Origin: Oscillospiraceae bacterium
GTDB lineage: Bacteria; Bacillota; Clostridia; Oscillospirales; UBA929
Length of the DNA: 6,436 nucleotides
Direction: 5' to 3'
Assembly: GCA_031258665.1 (NCBI GenBank)
Contig: JAIRML010000178.1
Location: forward strand, 1-6,436
Shown: positions 1 to 5,876 of the stretch, piece by piece
Layout: the number at the start of each line of letters is the position of its first letter
Numbering within the stretch: position 1 is the first letter of the stretch
Notes under the pieces: generated by a model
Seen by the model: the letters and a program-made list of their open reading frames with translations, nothing else
The model's database searches: none
What the model was told of the DNA's origin: nothing
Translations under genes and position numbers: made by a program

Positions 1-329
1 CCGGGTGCTCGGAGGTGGAGATCCGCGAGACGCCGCCGGAGGATATGAACGGGCTGGTGGCCCTCGTGACGGACAGCGCGCAGCTCTATCTGCCGCTCGC
101 GGAACTGGTCCGCGTGGCCGACGAACGCGCGCGGCTGGAGAAGGAGAGGCGGACGGCCGAGGCCGAACGGGCCAAGCTCTCCGCCAAACTCGCCAACCGG
201 GGCTTCGCGGACAAGGCCCCGGCGGCCGTGGTGGAGGCCGAACGGGCGCGGCTGGACAAGCTGGATTCGCTGCTTCGCAAGCTCTCGGACAGCCTGGCGG
301 CGCTTCCGCCGGAGGACGGCCCGTCGTAA
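1..329 (+). CDS. valS: Valyl-tRNA synthetase, C-terminal fragment (5' end outside window)
   Basis: This is the last part of the cytoplasmic enzyme that charges tRNA-Val. The reading frame is already open at base 3 and ends at TAA 327-329, so only about 108 residues are visible and the catalytic core lies upstream. What can be seen is the C-terminal tRNA-binding arm: a long charged alpha-helical hairpin rich in Glu, Arg, Lys and Leu, with the turn motif NRGFADKAPAAVVEAERARL, which closely matches the N-x-x-F-x-x-KAP-x-x-VV-x-x-E signature of bacterial ValS tails. The preceding PLAELV segment is also typical. The stop codon touches the folC start, and a GGAGG at 311-315 inside the valS 3' end probably serves folC. 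Valine enzyme followed by folC is a common order in Bacillota. An unrelated coiled-coil protein is unlikely given the motif. Confidence 0.93.
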   Translation, partial: GCSEVEIRETPPEDMNGLVALVTDSAQLYLPLAELVRVADERARLEKERRTAEAERAKLSAKLANRGFADKAPAAVVEAERARLDKLDSLLRKLSDSLAALPPEDGPS

Positions 330-1625
330 ATGAAAACGATGACATATGAAGAGGCGCTGGACTATCTGCACAAGGTCCAGCGCTTCGGCTCCAAACCGGG
401 GCTTCAGCGGGTGGAGGCTCTGCTGGCGGCGCTCGGGCACCCGGAGCTGTCGCTGCGCTTTGTCCATGTGGCCGGTACCAACGGGAAGGGCTCGACCGCC
501 GCGATGACCGAGAGCGTCCTGCGGGCGGCGGGCTATCGGACGGGCCTCTTTGTGTCGCCCTTTGTGGAGGATTTCCGGGAACGCGTGCAGGTAGACGGCG
601 TGTGGCTGCCGAAGGATGAGTGGGCCGCCCGGCTGTCCGGAGTCCGGGCCGCGGCGGCGGCGGTCACGGCGTCCGGCGGGCCGCAGGCGACGGAATTTGA
701 GTTGCTCACCGCGCTGGCGCTGCGCTGTTTTGCCGACCGCGGCTGCGATGTCGTCGTGCTGGAGGTGGGGCTCGGCGGGCGCTTTGACGCGACGAATGTG
801 ATCCCGCCGCCGGAAGTGGCCGTACTCACGCCCATCTCGCGCGACCACATGGAGTATTTGGGCGAGACACTCGCGTCCATCGCGTTTGAGAAGTGCGGGA
901 TTGTCAAACGCGGCTGCCATGTCGTCACCGGCGTCGGGCAGCCGCCCGAGGCGATGGCGGTCGTCCGCGCGTGCTGCGAGTGGGTGGGGGCGCCGCTGTG
1001 GGCGCCGGACGAGACACAGCTGTGTACACAGGAGACAGGCCTGGCCGGCACTCGCTTCATCTACCGGGGGCAGGCGTTGTCCGTGCCGCTGATGGGCGCG
1101 CACCAGGTACAAAACGCCCTCACCGCCTGCGAGACAGTGAGGGCGCTGGTGGCGCGCGGTTGGGCGGTTCCGGCGGCGGCGGCGGCTCGGGGGCTCGCCT
1201 CTGTCCGCTGGGGCGGGCGGCTGGAGATTGTGCGGGAGACACCGCTGTGCGTGATCGACGGGGCCCACAACGCCGCGAAGACGGAGGCGCTGGCCCGGGC
1301 GCTCGACACGCTGTTTGCCGGGCGGCGCCGGGTGGTCGTGATGGGCATGTCGGCGGACAAGGAGACGGCCCTCTGCGCTGAGCACATTGCCGCGCGCAGC
1401 GATGTGTTCATAGCCACGCAGTACGAAAATCCGCGCGCGCTGCCGGCCGGGGAGATGGCCCGCCAGGCCGCGCCCCACTGTGCCCATGTGGAGGTGTACC
1501 CAGACCCGGACGCCGCCTGTGCCCGCGCGCTCGCGCTGTGCGGCCAGGAGGACTTGCTGCTTGTCTGCGGCTCGCTCTACCTGATCGGCGGCGCCAAACG
1601 CAGCCTCACGACCGCGGCGCGGTGA
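330..1625 (+). CDS. folC: Folylpolyglutamate synthase / dihydrofolate synthase
   Basis: A cytoplasmic ATP-dependent ligase of the Mur ligase superfamily that adds glutamate to folates and, in many bacteria, to dihydropteroate. The 431-residue length is normal. Visible motifs in order: the P-loop HVAGTNGKGST (residues 46-56), the SPF...F-R-E-R folate/omega-loop region (76-85), EVGLGGRFDATNV (145-157), SRDHMEYLG (170-178), FEKCGIVK (around 186-193; family members carry a conserved, often carbamylated Lys at this EK position, here K188) and IDGAHN (309-314) at the start of the C-terminal domain. The ATG at 330 directly follows the valS stop and has GGAGG 14 bases upstream. A second ATG at 339 is possible but sits farther from that site. 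No promoter is visible, so it is presumably read through from valS. One deviation: the family usually has LDH where this protein has RDH (R171-D172-H173). Whether it is mono- or bifunctional cannot be told here. Confidence 0.96.
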   Translation: MKTMTYEEALDYLHKVQRFGSKPGLQRVEALLAALGHPELSLRFVHVAGTNGKGSTAAMTESVLRAAGYRTGLFVSPFVEDFRERVQVDGVWLPKDEWAARLSGVRAAAAAVTASGGPQATEFELLTALALRCFADRGCDVVVLEVGLGGRFDATNVIPPPEVAVLTPISRDHMEYLGETLASIAFEKCGIVKRGCHVVTGVGQPPEAMAVVRACCEWVGAPLWAPDETQLCTQETGLAGTRFIYRGQALSVPLMGAHQVQNALTACETVRALVARGWAVPAAAAARGLASVRWGGRLEIVRETPLCVIDGAHNAAKTEALARALDTLFAGRRRVVVMGMSADKETALCAEHIAARSDVFIATQYENPRALPAGEMARQAAPHCAHVEVYPDPDAACARALALCGQEDLLLVCGSLYLIGGAKRSLTTAAR

Positions 1626-1695
1626 GGGAAGACATAATCCCGTGTTCACCCCGATAGGGGCGGCGGAGCGGCGCCGGGTGTTTGGAGGTATTGCC

Positions 1696-2367
1696 GTGAA
1701 GATACTCATCGTAGACGACGAGCCGAAAATCGCGGAGACTGTCAAGGCGTATCTGGAAGCGGACGGGTACGACACCCAAATAGCTGCCAGTGGTGTGGAG
1801 GCGCTGAGGTTGTTCAGAGAGCAGGCCCCCGACTTGGTGCTGCTCGACTTGATGCTGCCTGACATTGACGGCGAGCAGGTTTGCACGCTCATCCGCGCTG
1901 AGTCGGATGTGCCGGTTGTCATGCTCACCGCGAAATCCGCCGAGGACAGCTTTCTCAAAGGGTTCTCCGTCGGCGCGGATGATTACGTCACAAAGCCGTT
2001 CAGCCCAAAGGTTCTCGTCGCCAAGGTAGGCGCCGTACTGCGCCGCACAGCCAAGGATGAGCCGCAAACGCTTTTTTCCACGCACGACATTGAACTGAAC
2101 GACATTGAGCATACTGTTGTGAAAAACGGCGCGGAGATTGAACTCACACCGAGTGAATACAACATATTGCTGACACTGCTAAAAAGCCCCGGCGCGGTGT
2201 TCAGCCGCAGGCAGCTGATTCAAAACGCGCTTGGCGGAGGTTTTACGGGCGACGAGCGTATGATTGACAGCTATATTAAGCAGCTCCGGGCCAAAATTGA
2301 AGACGACACGCGAAACCCGAAAATCATTTTGACCGTTCACGGGTTCGGATACAAATCGGGAAAATGA
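1696..2367 (+). CDS. OmpR/PhoB-family DNA-binding response regulator (no adjacent kinase)
   Basis: A two-component transcription factor of 223 residues. The receiver domain (about 1-115) has the acidic pocket D7-D8, the phospho-acceptor D51 in LLDLMLPDIDG, T78 in MLTAKS and K100 in DDYVTKPF, so all key residues are present. A winged-helix domain follows (about 125-221), with LTPSEYNILLTLL, the recognition-helix region around GGGFTGDERMIDSYIKQLR and the closing VHGFGYKS. GTG 1696 is chosen as start because GGAGGT lies at 1684-1689 with a 6-base gap and KILIVDDE is the usual beginning; the open frame extends upstream to 1642, but those residues fit no receiver domain. No sensor kinase follows; the gene ends at a structured AT-rich region. 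The block 2101-2160 is 28/60 G+C against 47/60 in folC block 601-660, so it may have a different history. The signal and target genes are unknown; the divergence in context makes regulation of the downstream genes only a possibility. Confidence 0.94.
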   Translation: MKILIVDDEPKIAETVKAYLEADGYDTQIAASGVEALRLFREQAPDLVLLDLMLPDIDGEQVCTLIRAESDVPVVMLTAKSAEDSFLKGFSVGADDYVTKPFSPKVLVAKVGAVLRRTAKDEPQTLFSTHDIELNDIEHTVVKNGAEIELTPSEYNILLTLLKSPGAVFSRRQLIQNALGGGFTGDERMIDSYIKQLRAKIEDDTRNPKIILTVHGFGYKSGK

Positions 2368-2389
2368 GGATTTCACTGGTGCTCAGTGT

Positions 2390-2427
2390 CCTCCAACGTG
2401 GGTTGCACCTGCAACCCACGTTGGAGG
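2390..2427. repeat. Perfect 18-bp inverted repeat with 2-base spacer
   Basis: Left arm CCTCCAACGTGGGTTGCA (2390-2407) and its exact reverse complement (2410-2427) are separated only by CC. It lies 22 bases after the response-regulator stop. As RNA it would form a very stable stem whose real loop is somewhat larger than two bases. No T-run follows on the + strand (AAGCCGG) and none precedes it to serve the - strand, so it is not a textbook terminator. It could be an mRNA 3'-end stabiliser, a binding site for a dimeric regulator, or a remnant of a mobile palindromic repeat. Confidence 0.85.
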
Positions 2428-2435
2428 AAGCCGGA

Positions 2436-2455
2436 CGGCGTTTACGGTGACGCCG
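2436..2455. repeat. Small GC-rich hairpin
   Basis: CGGCGT (2436-2441) pairs with ACGCCG (2450-2455) around an 8-base loop. It lies between the 18-bp palindrome and the AT-rich hairpin. A stem this short occurs by chance fairly often in G+C-rich DNA; it is listed because it is the middle one of three consecutive hairpins. Confidence 0.35.
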
Positions 2456-2468
2456 ACATAGTTCAAAT

Positions 2469-2536
2469 ATTTTTATGCACATATACAACAAAACACACAA
2501 GTTGACCTTGTGTGTTTTGTTGTATTGCATAAAAAT
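2469..2536. terminator. Long AT-rich hairpin with a terminator-like core, probably bidirectional
   Basis: Bases 2469-2501 pair with 2507-2536: about 30 base pairs around the loop TTGAC, with one 3-base bulge on the left arm near 2480-2482. The inner stem CACACAAG / CTTGTGTG (2494-2501 / 2507-2514) is followed by TTTTGTTGT (2515-2523) and preceded by the matching CAACAAAA, which is the form of a Rho-independent terminator readable from either side. It would end the response-regulator transcript and insulate the strong promoter at 2569-2597. The stem is not very G+C-rich, so efficiency is uncertain. Confidence 0.7.
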
Positions 2537-2568
2537 CATAAAATCACCATAAAATACACACACAAGTC

Positions 2569-2597
2569 TTGACTTTCTAAAAAGCCCGTGCTATACT
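2569..2597 (+). promoter_or_regulatory. sigmaA-type promoter for the SLH-cupredoxin operon
   Basis: The -35 box TTGACT (2569-2574) and -10 box TATACT (2592-2597) are exactly 17 bases apart, and TGC directly precedes the -10 box as an extended -10 element. Each hexamer differs from consensus at one base. The spacer contains an A-rich stretch. Transcription should begin near 2603-2605, giving a leader of about 45 bases before the ATG at 2649. It is the clearest promoter in the window and follows the terminator-like hairpin. Confidence 0.87.
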
Positions 2598-2631
2598 ATT
2601 ACATATAATACATATAAATTAAATATGTAAT
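2598..2631. promoter_or_regulatory. Inverted repeat over the transcription start, candidate operator
   Basis: ATTACATAT (2598-2606) and ATATGTAAT (2623-2631) are exact reverse complements 16 bases apart, beginning directly after the -10 box. ACATATAAT/ACATATAAA also repeats directly within it (2601-2609 and 2610-2618). The left arm straddles the predicted start site, so most of it would not be in the mRNA; this argues for a DNA operator rather than an RNA hairpin. The half-sites resemble the TTACA...TGTAA type used by BlaI/CopY-family repressors, but the spacing differs and the regulator is unknown. In AT-rich DNA some such symmetry arises by chance. Confidence 0.45.
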
Positions 2632-2648
2632 TTAGGAGGCGGCACACA

Positions 2649-3677
2649 ATGGCAAAGACATTCTTTTGCAAATTCCTGGCGTTCGCGCTCGTGGCGGCGC
2701 TCTCCGTCCCGGTGTTCGCGCACGAGGGCGAGGAACACGCCGCCGGTGCGGAACAGGGTATGGGGATGGAACACCACGACGAACCCGCAGCTGAAGACGC
2801 GACGGCGTCTCGCGACTACGCGGGGCATTGGGCGGAGGCCACGATCAAGGATTGGGCGTCGGGCGGTGCGCTGAAATGGTACCACGGCGGCGATTTCAAC
2901 CCCGATGTTCCGATCACGCGCGCGGAGTTCGTGTCCGCTGTGAACGTGGTATTCGGATATTCCGGCGGTGCGGCCGGCGCCTTTCCGGACATAGCCGCGC
3001 ACGACTGGTTCTCGGAGGATGTCGCGGCGGGTGCGGCGGCGGGGTATATCGCCGGTTACCCCGACGGCGCCTTCAAGCCCAACGCCCAAGTCACGCGGGA
3101 ACAGGCGGCGAAGATCATCTCCATATCGCTGAAATTGGATGCGGCAGCGCACGCGGACACGCCATTCACGGACGCGGAACACTTCGCGGAGTGGAGCCGG
3201 GGCTATATCGCGGCGGCGACAGGCGCGGGTTGTTTCCTCGGCTATGGCGACGGCTCGTTCAGACCGACGGGCAGCGTCACGCGCGCGGAGGCGCTCACAC
3301 TGCTCGCGCGCGTCGCGCTGTCGCCGGGGGCCGCGCCGCCCGGTGTTCAGGTTCTTTTGATCACATACAACGATCTGTGGAATTCCGACACCATAAATGT
3401 CGCGCCGGGCGAAAAGGTGAGATGGTATGTCTATGCCGCGCCCGGCTCGCTGCCCGCGTCCGGGATGGCGTGCGGTAAGACGATCAAGATACCCGGTCTC
3501 GGCTGGGGCACCGACACGCACAATCAGGACGAGGGACATCTCACGCTGACTGCGGGGTACAACTTCGTATACGAATTCACGCCGGAAGAGACGGGCGATA
3601 TCCTGTACACCTGCTGGATGGGTTCGGAGTGCCACAGCAATTATATACATGTAGTTGCCGCCGAAGGCGAGAATTAG
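2649..3677 (+). CDS. Exported SLH-domain protein with C-terminal cupredoxin-like domain
   Basis: A 342-residue surface protein. Residues 1-24 form a signal peptide (K3, K8, hydrophobic core, VFA before H25). The predicted mature N-terminus is His/Met/Glu-rich (H25, H30, M38, M40, H42, H43), as seen in metal-binding segments. Three SLH domains follow (about 56-104, 112-164 and 173-224), each with its TRAE/TREQ motif (T90, T149, T211) and the second and third with GYPDGAFKP and GYGDGSFRP; SLH domains dock to pyruvylated cell-wall polymers. Residues about 233-337 resemble the cupredoxin-like fold: NVAPGEKVRWYVYA, C275, EFTPEETGDILYTC322WMG, then C328-H329 and a final beta strand. In clostridial relatives as I recall them, the CWMGM stretch lies at this position. 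AGGAGG (2634-2639) is 9 bases before the ATG, downstream of the strong promoter. A wall-bound copper-binding or electron-carrier role is inferred; a purely structural S-layer role is the alternative. Confidence 0.88.
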   Translation: MAKTFFCKFLAFALVAALSVPVFAHEGEEHAAGAEQGMGMEHHDEPAAEDATASRDYAGHWAEATIKDWASGGALKWYHGGDFNPDVPITRAEFVSAVNVVFGYSGGAAGAFPDIAAHDWFSEDVAAGAAAGYIAGYPDGAFKPNAQVTREQAAKIISISLKLDAAAHADTPFTDAEHFAEWSRGYIAAATGAGCFLGYGDGSFRPTGSVTRAEALTLLARVALSPGAAPPGVQVLLITYNDLWNSDTINVAPGEKVRWYVYAAPGSLPASGMACGKTIKIPGLGWGTDTHNQDEGHLTLTAGYNFVYEFTPEETGDILYTCWMGSECHSNYIHVVAAEGEN

Positions 3678-3689
3678 CGGCAATCCGCA

Positions 3690-3787
3690 GCGCCGTCACG
3701 GGCGGAACCGTTCGCGCAGACGTAGGGGCAGGGCTTGTCCCTACCCGCAAAAAAGGCGCCGTCACGGGCGGAGCCGTTCGCGCAGAC
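3690..3787. repeat. 32-bp direct repeat flanking a hairpin, intergenic repeat element
   Basis: Bases 3690-3721 and 3756-3787 are the same 32-base sequence except for one A/G difference, at 3707 and 3773. Between them GTAGGGGCA (3722-3730) pairs with TGTCCCTAC (3736-3744), including one G-T pair, around the loop GGGCT. A short GCGG-CAAT-CCGC hairpin (3677-3688) lies just before. The arrangement looks like a non-coding interspersed element of the kind found between genes in many gut Clostridia, inserted between the two cupredoxin genes and ending 22 bases before the next ATG. No reading frame of note and no clear promoter are visible in the gap 3678-3809. Confidence 0.8.
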
Positions 3788-3809
3788 CGAAAGGAACGAT
3801 GCAGATTTT

Positions 3810-5039
3810 ATGAATAAAGTAATATTCCGCTCGTCGCTCGCCACGGCCGCGGCCGCGCTCGCGCTCGCGACGCTGCAAATACTGTTCGATGTCCCCGTCG
3901 CCCCGTTCCTCGTTCCGGGCGGCGGGGCGGCGAACAGGGAGCTTGTGGCGTCGTATGCCGGCGGCGTCCAACGCGTTTCGGCGGAACTGAACACCGTGGC
4001 GTACCCGTCGATGATCGTGCAGCGGGGGATTCCGGTGGAAATTACGTTCAGTGCCGTCTCCGGCAGCATTGACGACTGCAACGAGTGGATACTGCTCCCG
4101 GATTATGGGATTGAACAAAAGCTCTCGGAGGGCGAAAACATCCTGCGCTTCTTGCCGGAGGAGTCGGGTGTGTTCCGGATTGTCTGCGGTCTGGGCAGAA
4201 TGAATTCCACGATTACTGTCGTGGAAAGTCTCGGTTTTACACCGCCGGAAGAGAAGGCCGCGGCCACGCCGCCGCCGGAGCCGTCAGACGACGAGGCGCC
4301 TGACGCCGGACCAGCCTCCGGAACACCGGCGCCTACAGCGCCGTTGGCGCGCGTAAGGCTTGTCCCGAAACCTGCCATCGAGCCGTCTGGAGCCGCGCTG
4401 TCCGAGACCGAAGAACCCGAAGCGGAACCGTCAGAACCCGTTTTGTCCGAGACGGCGTCTCCCGAAGCGGCGCCGCCCGTGACAGTGTCCGCCGAAACCG
4501 ATATCCCTGTCTTCGAAAAAGAAGAGACAAACGCCTCAATCGGCGGGTGGATCGAGAGTCAGCTTGTGCCCGGTTCTGAGGATGCCGTTTCGCGGGAGAT
4601 AAAATCGTGGACAGGCTGGATCTTCGACCGCGACTGCGTGGGCATTAGCCCGGTGAAGCACACAAAGATGTGCAATGTGATGGGCACCTGCTATGACAGC
4701 GGTCTTGGCATCTTCGCGTATGTGCCCGGCAAAGCCTTTGACACCTATACGGCCGTCGAGACATTTCTGTGCTTCGACGGCGCGAGCAAAGAACTCGCCG
4801 TGGCATTTTTATACGCGTTGCCGGATGAATGGAGAAACAATATAACGGTTACGGTCACAGGCTACGCCGTGAACAACATCCCCGTCGCGGACAACGAATT
4901 GCTGGTTCCGGAGACCGATGTGTCGCGGGTAGACCACTACCTGAACGGCATACATGCCACCAAGATAGAAGCGGCGTATATCGACGGGCTGTCCACGAAT
5001 CCGCTGCCGGAGCCAAATGTCATATTTACGCAGCCATAG
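3810..5039 (+). CDS. Membrane-anchored protein: cupredoxin-like domain, Pro/Glu linker, Cys/His C-terminal domain
   Basis: A 409-residue extracytoplasmic protein I cannot name. Residues about 4-36 hold a hydrophobic signal or anchor segment; no clear lipobox is seen. Residues about 57-138 form a cupredoxin-like domain: PSMIVQRGIPVEITF, C90-N91 in DDCNEWILLPDYGI, GENILRFLPEESGVF, C126 and M131 in VCGLGRMNSTITVV. It contains no His, so it cannot make a standard blue-copper site; a Cys-Cys or Cys/Met site or disulfide is more likely. A Pro/Glu/Ala-rich linker (about 144-240) carries 15-residue repeats. The C-terminal domain (about 265-400) has D273-x-DC276, H284-T285-x-x-C288-x-x-M291-x-x-C294 and S297-G298, then beta-rich sequence. 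ATG 3810 is preferred: the frame is open from TTG 3735, but that extension reads through the intergenic repeat. The only Shine-Dalgarno candidate, AAGGA at 3791-3795, is 14 bases away and weak. The ABC ATPase gene begins 9 bases after its stop. Confidence 0.82.
   Translation: MNKVIFRSSLATAAAALALATLQILFDVPVAPFLVPGGGAANRELVASYAGGVQRVSAELNTVAYPSMIVQRGIPVEITFSAVSGSIDDCNEWILLPDYGIEQKLSEGENILRFLPEESGVFRIVCGLGRMNSTITVVESLGFTPPEEKAAATPPPEPSDDEAPDAGPASGTPAPTAPLARVRLVPKPAIEPSGAALSETEEPEAEPSEPVLSETASPEAAPPVTVSAETDIPVFEKEETNASIGGWIESQLVPGSEDAVSREIKSWTGWIFDRDCVGISPVKHTKMCNVMGTCYDSGLGIFAYVPGKAFDTYTAVETFLCFDGASKELAVAFLYALPDEWRNNITVTVTGYAVNNIPVADNELLVPETDVSRVDHYLNGIHATKIEAAYIDGLSTNPLPEPNVIFTQP
4380..4514 (+). 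repeat. Degenerate 45-bp tandem repeats coding the linker
   Basis: Three successive 45-base units (4380-4424, 4425-4469, 4470-4514) encode 15-residue blocks EPSGAALSETEEPEA, EPSEPVLSETASPEA and APPVTVSAETDIPVF, the third being the most diverged. They lie inside the Pro/Glu-rich linker of the membrane-anchored protein and probably set the distance between its two domains, a length that could vary between strains. Confidence 0.65.
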
Positions 5040-5048
5040 GAGGGCAAA

Positions 5049-5876
5049 ATGCTTACAATTTCAGGGCTGACAAAATCTTATGGCGCCGTCGGCGCTTTGC
5101 GTGGCGTGGACTTTACGGCGCGCCACGGCGAGGTGCTGGGTTTGCTCGGCCCAAACGGAGCGGGGAAAAGCACGACGATGAACATTGTCACGGGCTATAT
5201 TCCGAAAACTGGCGGCGCGGTGAACATCTGCGGCGCGGACATCGACACAGACCCCGCCGAAGCCAAGCGGCACATCGGTTATTTGCCGGAGCAAACGCCG
5301 CTGCCCTACAATATGACTGTTACAGAGTTCTTGGAATACTCCGGCGACCTCAAAAAAGTGCCAAAGTCCGAACAGAAGCGCGGGCTTGACCGCGCCGTGG
5401 AGCTCACGGACTTGGCGCAAGTGAGCCGCCGCCTGATCCGCAACCTGTCCAAGGGCTACAAACAGCGCGCCGGAATCGCGCAGGCGCTGATCGGTTTCCC
5501 GGAGGTGCTGATTCTCGACGAGCCGACAAGCGGGCTTGATCCGGCGCAGCTTATTGAAATTCGTGCCCTTGTGCGGGAACTCGGAAAGTCGCATACGGTG
5601 CTCTTCAGTTCACATATTTTATCGGAGGTGGAATCGGTTTGCGACCGCGCTGTGATCCTCTATAAAGGGCGTGTCCTCGCGGACGGCAGGCCGAACGAAA
5701 TTGCGGGCGATGAAGCGGCGGGCCTTCATCTGCGCACAACCGCCGCGGAAAACGAAGTCGCTGCCGCGCTGCGCAAAGGCGGATTGACCGATTTCAAACT
5801 GACGCGCGAGGCGCCGTCGTTGGAGGATGCTTTTGTCCGTCTTGTGGCGGCGGCGGAAAAGGAGGCGGCGCGGTGA
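5049..5876 (+). CDS. ABC transporter ATP-binding protein, GldA/CcmA-like
   Basis: A 275-residue ATPase that powers an ABC-2 type transporter from the cytoplasmic face. Every catalytic motif is intact: Walker A GPNGAGKST (34-42), Q-loop Q82 in YLPEQTPL, signature LSKGYKQR (133-140), Walker B VLILDEP (153-159) with D157 and E158, the D-loop SGLD (161-164), and the switch H189 in FSSH. The IGYLPEQTPLPYNMTV stretch and the LSKGYKQRAGIAQAL helix are typical of the branch annotated as gliding-motility GldA, which in Bacillota has nothing to do with gliding. The last 50 or so residues (LTREAPSLEDAFVRLV) form the usual C-terminal extension. AGGAGGG (5038-5044) overlaps the upstream TAG stop and is well spaced from ATG 5049, so translation is likely coupled to the preceding gene; the stop overlaps the permease start. 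The substrate cannot be read from the ATPase. Confidence 0.95.
   Translation: MLTISGLTKSYGAVGALRGVDFTARHGEVLGLLGPNGAGKSTTMNIVTGYIPKTGGAVNICGADIDTDPAEAKRHIGYLPEQTPLPYNMTVTEFLEYSGDLKKVPKSEQKRGLDRAVELTDLAQVSRRLIRNLSKGYKQRAGIAQALIGFPEVLILDEPTSGLDPAQLIEIRALVRELGKSHTVLFSSHILSEVESVCDRAVILYKGRVLADGRPNEIAGDEAAGLHLRTTAAENEVAAALRKGGLTDFKLTREAPSLEDAFVRLVAAAEKEAAR

Noticed and set aside
1647..1662. CACCCC-GATA-GGGGCG symmetry ahead of the response regulator, like a CsoR-type copper operator
   Set aside because: The matching arms are only four C/G bases, there is no promoter to place it against, and such runs are common in DNA this rich in G+C.
1642..1695. Upstream GTG start for the response regulator, adding 18 residues
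   Set aside because: Receiver domains begin at the KILIVDDE strand, and the GGAGGT at 1684-1689 is placed for GTG 1696.
2324..2563. 79-codon open frame on the - strand across the intergenic region
   Set aside because: It runs through the regulator 3' end and both large hairpins, and its product resembles no protein I know.
2619..3683. 354-codon open frame on the - strand opposite the SLH gene
   Set aside because: It mirrors the SLH gene, its product is Arg-rich with no recognisable domain, and the + strand has a promoter, ribosome binding site, signal peptide and clear domains. Long antisense frames are common in G+C-rich DNA.
3735..3809. Upstream TTG start for the membrane-anchored protein
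   Set aside because: The extra 25 residues are encoded by the intergenic repeat and lie before the hydrophobic segment; ATG 3810 gives a normal signal or anchor sequence.
3799..3813. Four-codon reading frame (MQIL) overlapping the next ATG as ATGA
   Set aside because: It could be a tiny coupling leader, but AAGGA is only 3 bases from its ATG and so short a frame is expected by chance.
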